Shown one piece after another: positions 10,401 through 19,100 of a stretch of DNA of 20,137 nucleotides; the stretch's first letter is position 1, and the number at the start of each line of letters is the position of its first letter. Position numbers and translations under genes: made by a program. Below the pieces are notes generated by a model that saw only the letters and a program-made list of their open reading frames with translations, ran no database searches and was not told the DNA's origin. This DNA is from Elysia marginata. Lineage: Eukaryota; Mollusca; Gastropoda; Plakobranchidae. Location of the stretch: assembly GCA_019649035.1 (NCBI GenBank), contig BMAT01000957.1, forward strand, positions 23,830 to 43,966. The letters are read 5' to 3'.

Positions 10401-12638
10401 GAAAAAATACTATGAAGAACTAGCCTACAAATCTTTATTAGTGTCACTTGTCGACTGAGAGAAATATACACGAACTGATAAAAAAAACACACTAGCTAAA
10501 ACCGTCCGATAAAAAGGAAGCATAATAACAGAAGCATCTTTTCAAAAACTCGACGTAGGTGCATTATTTGTACACCAAAGAAGCAAAATCCAAGTCTGAA
10601 CTACCTTTCTTTTTTTTTAATAGTAGGCCTTTCCGTAGCTTTTTGTGTGGTTAGATTGTACCACTGCTGTCGTTATCTATAAAGTAATGTTATAACTCTT
10701 TTGTTTATTTACCTGCTCATACAGATGTTACACAAAAAGAGGCAGATAGCACTGATGAAGCTGGTCAATGCTAAGCTTGACTTTCTCCCCATAAACTGAA
10801 GCATGACATAGGCGACGGCAAGACCTGGACAGTGGTAATGGTAATTTTTCCGCTTGTAAAATGGTCAACAAACTAAACAACCTTAAAAACAAACAGAGAT
10901 CAATGGCATTAGAGACAGAGAAAGAAAATAAGAGAAATCGAGAGAGCAATCGTAAGAAATAAAGGCAGAAAGGAAAAATGAGGTAGATGGGGATCAGAAG
11001 CAAAAGGCAGGAAACTCGATAGTCAGCGAAAAATAAATAAATAAGATAACATGTAAAAATGAGACAATAACTGCAAAAGAGCCTAAGGATAATAAATAGG
11101 AAAGTTAAGTAAGGACAAAGTCAAATAAAACAAAATACCACTAACAGTAACAACGAGATCCTGGTAACGTGCTAAAATGAGGGACGAAAAACAAAACAAA
11201 AAGATAAATAAAATTGAGAGAGAGAAAGAGAGAGAGTGTCTGTGTTTGTCATAGATACAGATAAAACAAGAGAAACAGGAAACGAGACCAGTCAAAGGAG
11301 AAAAAAAAAGATGAAAATAGTTTAAATAAACTGTGAGAAAAATAGCAGTAGTCGTGAGCAGCAGAAAGTTAGCGGTGAAGAAAACAAGAAGAAGGAAAAC
11401 GATAAAGAGGAATGGCAGTAAACAGATAATATCGGAAATGCAAGAGACAGTAAAACAAGTGGTAAAAAGATGTAGAAAGATAGGATGAGGAAGAGGCCTT
11501 AGTAATAACTGTCTAACTTATTTATGTCTAAGTGCGTGTTCCTAGAAAGTTACCTCTTTTTTTTCTTATTAAGCATTACCCCTTTACCTACACCTAACCG
11601 CTCTCACACACGCTTTGGTGATTCTTCTCTTAGTGAGTTTATTTGCAAAGTAAGAAATGGTAAGAAAGTAAGATAAAAAGATTTAGAGAGCCAAGAGAGA
11701 GATCGAGAGGAGGGCCGTTTTAATGGTTTATAAGAAAGCAGAAATCTTAAAATATCCTGAAGAGCTCTGCAAAGAATTTGAAAGTGATTTAAATTTCTCT
11801 AGTTAGATACTTCACCTGGCATATCAGCGACAGCTGTTGCGAGCAAATCTATGTAATCCTGTTGTGTAAAAGCTTTACATTCCACAGAACAAGATCCCTT
11901 GTCTTCTTTTTGTATATCATTACCTAAAGAGGAAACAAGAGTCGGTGCGCTTGTTTTGTTCTCGAAACAGATAGGTTACAAAAACAAAATTAAGAAACCT
12001 ATCACAAGTTATTAATTAACCAAAATAAATCTTGTCTTATAAAATTGAAGCTTCCTTATGAATCTATTCTTTAATTATAAATTGTTTGAAAATACCCTTA
12101 CAAGAAAAGGATCTCAATGTGTTAGAAAAAGGTTTTGAGTAGCAACAGTTATGATTTCAAGCTCATATAATGACATATAGCATACCTCTACATTAGAGGT
12201 TCCTCTAGTTTTACATTTTACGATCACTACCTTGAAAGTGTTACCATAATATAAAAAATTGTTTTATAGGCATAGGCTAATGTTAGATATATGGGATTTT
12301 TAAAATTTAAATTGGGAAATATACGTTATAGTAGTGATCATGTTACCGTGACAACCGTCAGGTTTGTTTAACAGGGTTGGCAGTAAAAGAGCGACGCCGT
12401 AGTACAAAACTCCGTTCAGAAACCTGAAAATGAATCAAAATTATTCTTTTTGAGATTGATGGTTCTTGATCAATATCTATGAACAGATTTCTAGATTTTT
12501 TTTATTTAGGTTCATCAAGTTGGGTAAAGAATGGCGCAATTAAAGAAGTTTTTGCGGAACGTAAAACTTACTCGTATACTGTTTTTTGTTTAAAACTTTC
12601 TTTTGTTGGCCAAAACCTGAAAAGTCAGATTTCTAGTA

Positions 12639-12705
<67 letters not shown>

Positions 12706-15700
12706 GGTAGTAGTAGAAGAAGAAGTAGTAGAAAAAGAAGAAGAAGAAGTAGTAGTAGTGCAGGTTATGTCCAATAGCACTCACCAGATACAGCTGAGTA
12801 CACAAGAGAGGAACCTGTAGGACGGCGTGAACATGTCCTTTACCTGGCCTCGCTCTGCAAACTAATACAGGGCAAAAAATTATCGTTTTATACCTGTACA
12901 AAAGATATGAGGTATATTTGACCGAAGGTGATAAACATACTAGATCTAACACTATAATCTAGGCGTAGGTTTGAATAACAACTAAAACGTAATCACTACA
13001 CTGATGACAATGAAACTTGAATCTAATGTGTGTAAAGGTAAAGTAGCTGAATTTTTCTCTAGGGAGTTTGAACAGCTTTAATCGATGTCGCCCTAATCTT
13101 CATAAAGACGGTGAATACTTAGAACAATAAAGCAGGCACCTAAAACATGTAGGCCTACATAATTTTTATCTATAGGATGATCAGTTTGGAAACAGCGGTA
13201 TAAAAGTAGGACTTTTTAAAGTCACACCTCTTCATTCTTGAAGAAGAAAAAGAAGGAGACGATGGTGATGATGATGATGATGATGATAATGATGATGATG
13301 ATGATGATGATGGCGGTGGTGATGATGATGATGATGATGATGATGAGGAGGAGGAGGAGGAGGAGGAGGAGGAGGATGAGGAGGAGGATGGTGAAAGAAA
13401 GAAATAAAGAAAAGAAGAACAGTAAAATCAAGGAGAAGGAGAAGAAACCTCAGTATCAAGAGTGGTCACTTTCCCAGGTAGTGCAGGTCTGTTGTTGTTC
13501 CTGGCCACCATCTCCAGCATCCGTTCAGCATCGTTGTTGCGGCCACATGCCAGGTAGTAGCGGGCGCTTTCCGGCAGCCACTGGTCAATTTACAGTTTGA
13601 GAAGAGAGTTGAGCTCAAAACAAAATCATAAAGTAATGCAGTTTTATCTAATAATTCTCTTGCGGAAACGGATATGTACGATATCAGGTGTACAATGCGA
13701 GCTTCATTATAATCAGAGATCATTTTTGCGATAGCTAAAGTGTAATTATTGTGTTTTGGGCTGATAGTGATACGGTAATTCGTTAGTCAACGGATGAAGA
13801 CAGCTTCTTTTACATTAACTGTTATAAAAGGGTTTTGCTTTGTTTGTTTGTTTGAGTCATGGCATTAAGTATTTACGACGAATGTTTAAATATTAAAAGC
13901 ATAAAGATTATTTCAATATAAAAACGGATATTATTGAGAAACATGGTAAAAGACTCAGAGCCTGCTTAACATTTACTGAGAGCGAAGGATTACTTAAGCA
14001 CAAGAACATAGTTACGTCAACCTTCTTCGCTCATACCATTGTGTTCAGAGCTTCTGTCTCCCGTGTCCTTACACTCACGAACTACCCCCAGTGGCATGCT
14101 CTTCTTTTATAAGTGATGTTTAAAATTGAAATGGTGTGAGTATAACAAAGATGACTTTTCTTAAGTCTCTGTTTTTTTGATAGCTTGAATCTTCATTTGC
14201 CTGATATACGTCTTTCATACGTCAGTGGATGGGTCTCGTCTTGAAGTTTGTTCTTTATTTTTCTTACAGTGCGCTGTTCACATACTGCCTCGTTATGTTT
14301 TTTTTTATCTATTTACGATTACCCCAGCCGTTTTATCTATGCTTTTGTCCATTCGATCGAGGTCTTGCTCAGAAATATTCCAACTCCAAAAAAACAACTC
14401 CTAAAATGAGGGCATTGCTCAATACTGAGGAACAAAATATTTGCATAAGTTTATTGCCAACAATGAAAACTCTAAGTTTTCTGAGGCAATACAAACGTGG
14501 TTTGATCTTCTTAACAATGTTTTCTATGGGTTTCTTTTTCAAGACAGAAGTTTGTCAAAAATAACCCTCAAAGGCCAACCGCTCTACGGCTGTTTTTTTT
14601 TTTTATTCCGACGGAAGCGGATGTCGACCGCCATCTCTCATGTTTTATTTATATTAAGCTTTGAAAGTTTGTATGGCACCATTCTCTGCCCTACCCCTTT
14701 CCTCCTCTTTCTACAGTCTTTTATTTTACTCTCACTGGACACTTTCCTCTATCCCGCCCCATCTTTAAGCTTTATCATAATTAGTTTCCTTTAACCCTGA
14801 TCCTATCACTTCTGCCCATTCATTCATTCTTAATCTTAGGCCCTCACATCTTTAGCCGTTGAAATCAGATTTACGCCACTTACATGATTCTTTATATGAA
14901 GATAAACACAAATACAAAATGCGTGTTTAAAAGGCCTCTCATGCAATAATTCCATGTGCGTATTTTAAAGACAAAGAGAAAAAATGCGCAGTTTTTCTTG
15001 ATATTCTGTCCAATTAAAAAAATGCAGAATGCGGAGGTTTGGAAAACCGCTCTTGACTATCGCAAGGTATCCACTCACCGGACTGATTATCGGGAACAGT
15101 AGAACAGGTACAGCTGAGAATGCCATCAAGTACCTCCAGCCCAATGTTGGCATCACGAGCATGGCTAGGATAACCTCAGCTGCAGCACCAACAGACCAAA
15201 AGATCTGTATAGCAGTTTTTAAAAAGGTTGCAGTTAGATAATATTATTTTAAATTTTCATGTGTGAAAAACAAAGTATGTAGCTAAAACAAAGAGGTAAA
15301 TGATATAATGAATAAATAGATTGAACGATAGAGAGATTGATTGATAAATGTTAATCAAGGCAGACAGATTGATAGATACAAAGATAATTTCTACGTTTTT
15401 TATGTCATCAAAATATACAGTGCTTGACTTGTATAAGAAGCTTTTATATACATGATAGCCTTGCCCAACCTTTGTGACGACACAGTGTTTCTTGCCATCC
15501 GTTGGGATTGCGGTTCATCAGTCAACTTTCTGTTTCTCCGTCAGGCTCGTCTAGGTCGCCGTTGGATCGGTTCGCTTTTTTTGCATTAGCAAGTAAATAT
15601 TTTTTACTATACATACATGTCGACAGGACTAAAAAGGCTTCTTTGCTAGTGTTAAATATTTTTGATAGGCACCAGTTACATTTTTTGTTGTTGTTGAGTA

Positions 15701-16032
15701 CGCCTTTGGTTTTTCTATGATTTCTCATCAAATTTTGAAGTCTTCTTTGTTTTCTTTGAGTTCCCATACCTGTTCGCTGAGAGTCGTGGCCGACTTTCTG
15801 TGGAGTAGCCTAAAGCTGGACGTTTGTTGGTTGAATCGCGTTTTGGATGTATTCTTTGTTACTTCTATGAAGGTGTCTAGTGTCTTGGTGTTTGTTTGTA
15901 AGACAGTTGCTTGGTATATTAGGCTTTTTTAGGCATTTCTAAGCAACCGTCTTACAAACAAACATCAACACAACAGACACCTACATAGGCATAACCGATA
16001 AGTAAGCAAGGTAATCCATAGATAGATAAATG

Positions 16033-16095
<63 letters not shown>

Positions 16096-16153
16096 TGACA
16101 GATAGATAGGTAGATAGCTAGATAGATAGACAGATAGATAGGTAGATAGATAT

Positions 16154-16186
<33 letters not shown>

Positions 16187-19100
16187 GTGTGTCTTTATCA
16201 AATACCATTATGTTCAACTAAAAAATGTAGCTGGTATTTCAAAATGAGCAAAATGAAAAGCTAAAGCGCCCGAAAAGAAAGACGCCGCATCCATAGCTTT
16301 AAGCAGAGTAAAAAAAGTTTCAGTAAATAATGCAAAATATAAACAAATTAGGTGAACTGCCTTGCTTAAATCACTTACGGCCAGAAATAGCAGGCCTGCT
16401 GGTCTATTCTTGGTAGGCAAGTACTCTGAATAGAGTGTAGCGCTGTGGATATAGACACGCATTTTAATGTGTTAAAGTTCAAGTATTGTGTTTTGCTGTT
16501 GTGTTAGGTACTCGAGGCACAAGCCAGAGTATTACCACATTGATTTTAACAAACTTTAAAAAAACATCTTTTATGTTTGGAGGTGAGTAATTCAGAGCTG
16601 TAGATGTTTCACCTTGACATGGACTGTTTGAAAAGGAATAAAAAGATTTAATACATTAGGGATTTTTTAAACGGTTCTAACTTTAAAACTAGCCACGACA
16701 ATTAATTAGTGCCTGGTTTACACTTGATGCTTACTTTCTCTTACGATACAAAACCTTTTACTTTAATCTTTGGCACTTCATTGTTTTTACATGTCGATGA
16801 TGATGGGGGTGTTAGGCATTTAACAAAACGATTTAAAATAATTTATAGAGGAAAGGAAGATAGAAAATACATTAAAGGCTCTTTCTTAAAAAAGGGAATT
16901 TTCGACTTCCAACTTATTCGCCCTGGGCGCGAGACAAATAGATTCATGAATGTTGAACAAAAAGTCCCGAATAAAAAAAAATTAGAGCAACAGATGTGTT
17001 ACGCTGATATTGTTGTAAATCAATGAAAACAGAAAGCATAAAAAGGTTTTAGTCGATGCTCGTAAAAAAAAATATGCTTAGGAAATGTATCGATTGAACC
17101 GTTTTCAGTTACCATAACTTTTAAAAAACATGGAAAATGCGAAACAGAGTTACAAATCTATATACTATAAAAGCGCTGCTTTTTAAAAAGTTTTTTTTTA
17201 ACATAATTAGAGACTCTGTAACTCTCTCAGTTGAATAAAAAAAGGCAGTCCGTCTTGGTTATGGTAGCAAAAAGCTTATTATATATATATATATATATAT
17301 TTTTTTTTTTTGGTTTTTTTTTTAAAGCCCACAAGTCCTGAGTAGCCTATTTTACAAGAAAGAATGGGACATAAATGTTAAACGTTCTGACAAACATGGG
17401 CAAGGGCAGTCCAAACCAAACAAAAGATGCAGTCTTATTGACAACATTATGAGCTGTAATAATTGTGTAATCCCTTTAATTTTCTGAAGCTATATATGTA
17501 TATCTTCATCAGATCCGTGTATGATCTCCTTCCCTCGAATGCAAGTCTGTTAGTGTAACGTTGGGTAAAGAAAGGTGATTGTACATGCCTTTTATGTCAT
17601 GGCAGCTTAATTATTCTTATATAACCCAAAAGAAGCTAGTCTATAATTCGTGCGATTCCCAAGATTCAGTCCAAAGGTTGTCAATCTCTTTGCGCAACAT
17701 TCTTTATCAGCATCATTATCTCCTTCAGTTTCTCATACATGCCTTTTGTTGCTGTTTTTGGTTTGAAAAAATATCAGTCCCATGCTTTCTCTATAGCAGG
17801 AAATCAAATCCTTCAAAGATCTTTTACAATCTATAAAGGATGTTTTCAACATTGTTTAATAAACCGCACCAGAACGTGTTCGTTTATAAAACGAGTTAGC
17901 GTTTGTATAGTGCGGGTAGCACTAGCATCCACTCAGGGCTAGACTTCGGGACTTTACAGAGAAGGGGGCGGGGCTAAATCAAGGCTGCCAGCTGAATGCC
18001 CGTCCAGATCGGACAAATAGAGCTCAGTTCATGACTGAAAATTTCATGTTCAACAGACGTCATGTACACCCCATATTTGAAATGTGATACATTCAGAAAT
18101 CTGTTGCTTATGATTCCTCCAACAAAACCGACAGATTAAACAATAATGGCTGTTGTTCAATTTAGTAACCATGAGGTCTTTTCGGATAAAATTTTAGGCA
18201 ATATAAAGGGGTGTACCGTATAACTATAAGAGCTACAGCGTATTGGCATTTTAATAAAACTGATAATATATTTTTGCAACCATCAAAAAGCAAACATTTT
18301 ACGATCTTTTTTTACAAATGGCAATTTTGTGTAGAACCAGTTACCACGTGTATTACAGACGCACGTTTGAGGCAAGGCAGCCAAGCAGCAGCCCACTAGG
18401 AATCTGATAATAGCCATCCACGTGTACATGGGAGAGAATGCTGACAGGAAGCCGAAATAGCCAATCAGGGTTGTGGCCAAGGCTAGAGCCTGTGGAAAAA
18501 TAGAAGGAATCAAAGGGAGGAAATTTTTTTTAATTTTTCTGTTTATGCATGTTAACTTTGAGGATCTTCAGAAAACCTCTAGCTCACCAGTACTTCTTTT
18601 GACAACACAGAATCTACTTCTTAGTTAGAGAAATGAGTTGCTTCTGATGTACGTCAGGGCCGTGCATTTTGTTTTGCTCCCTAGCCAGTCTGTATAATCT
18701 CTTACATCCACATAAAAGTGAATAGCGTTTCTGATGTCAAAAGAGTGAAATTTTGATATTCTTTGTAACACTGATGATTTTTATCCAACGGTTTACTCTA
18801 AATTAGTTACAGCGTCATCTACGCTAAACGCTGAATTTGAAGACACAACCATTACGCTTCACTGACGGGTGTCAAATCATATTATACACTTCTAATGCGA
18901 ATTAGTAATAGCAACTAGTTAAGCTGGTTAACTTTGTCAATTACATCCCGAGAAGCCATCGTAGATCAGTTGATGCTGTACAGTTCATCCTATTATAGGG
19001 ACGGGGGGAGGGGGGGGGTTCCACCACAATCGCTCTCAATATTTTTGGACTCTCATCATTCAGAAGTCTTTTTAAAAAAGCGATGTAAGATCTTACCTAT

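Noticed and set aside
12479-12952. Poly-Val and poly-Tyr ORFs
   Set aside because: Products of the GTA array. The genuine exon F is in a different minus-strand frame.
13222-13600. Poly-Met/Arg, poly-His and poly-Ile ORFs
   Set aside because: Translations of GAT/GAG repeats on either strand. The plus-strand one also overlaps exon E antisense.
14229-14794. Two overlapping plus-strand ORFs of 111 and 117 residues
   Set aside because: T-rich intron sequence with no recognised domain. A faint transposase-like look was not strong enough to claim.
15981-16217. Minus-strand Tyr-Leu-Ser-Ile repeat ORF
   Set aside because: Pure GATA microsatellite translation.
16709-17026. 105-residue plus-strand ORF
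   Set aside because: No family match, no exon signals, and it lies antisense in a large intron.
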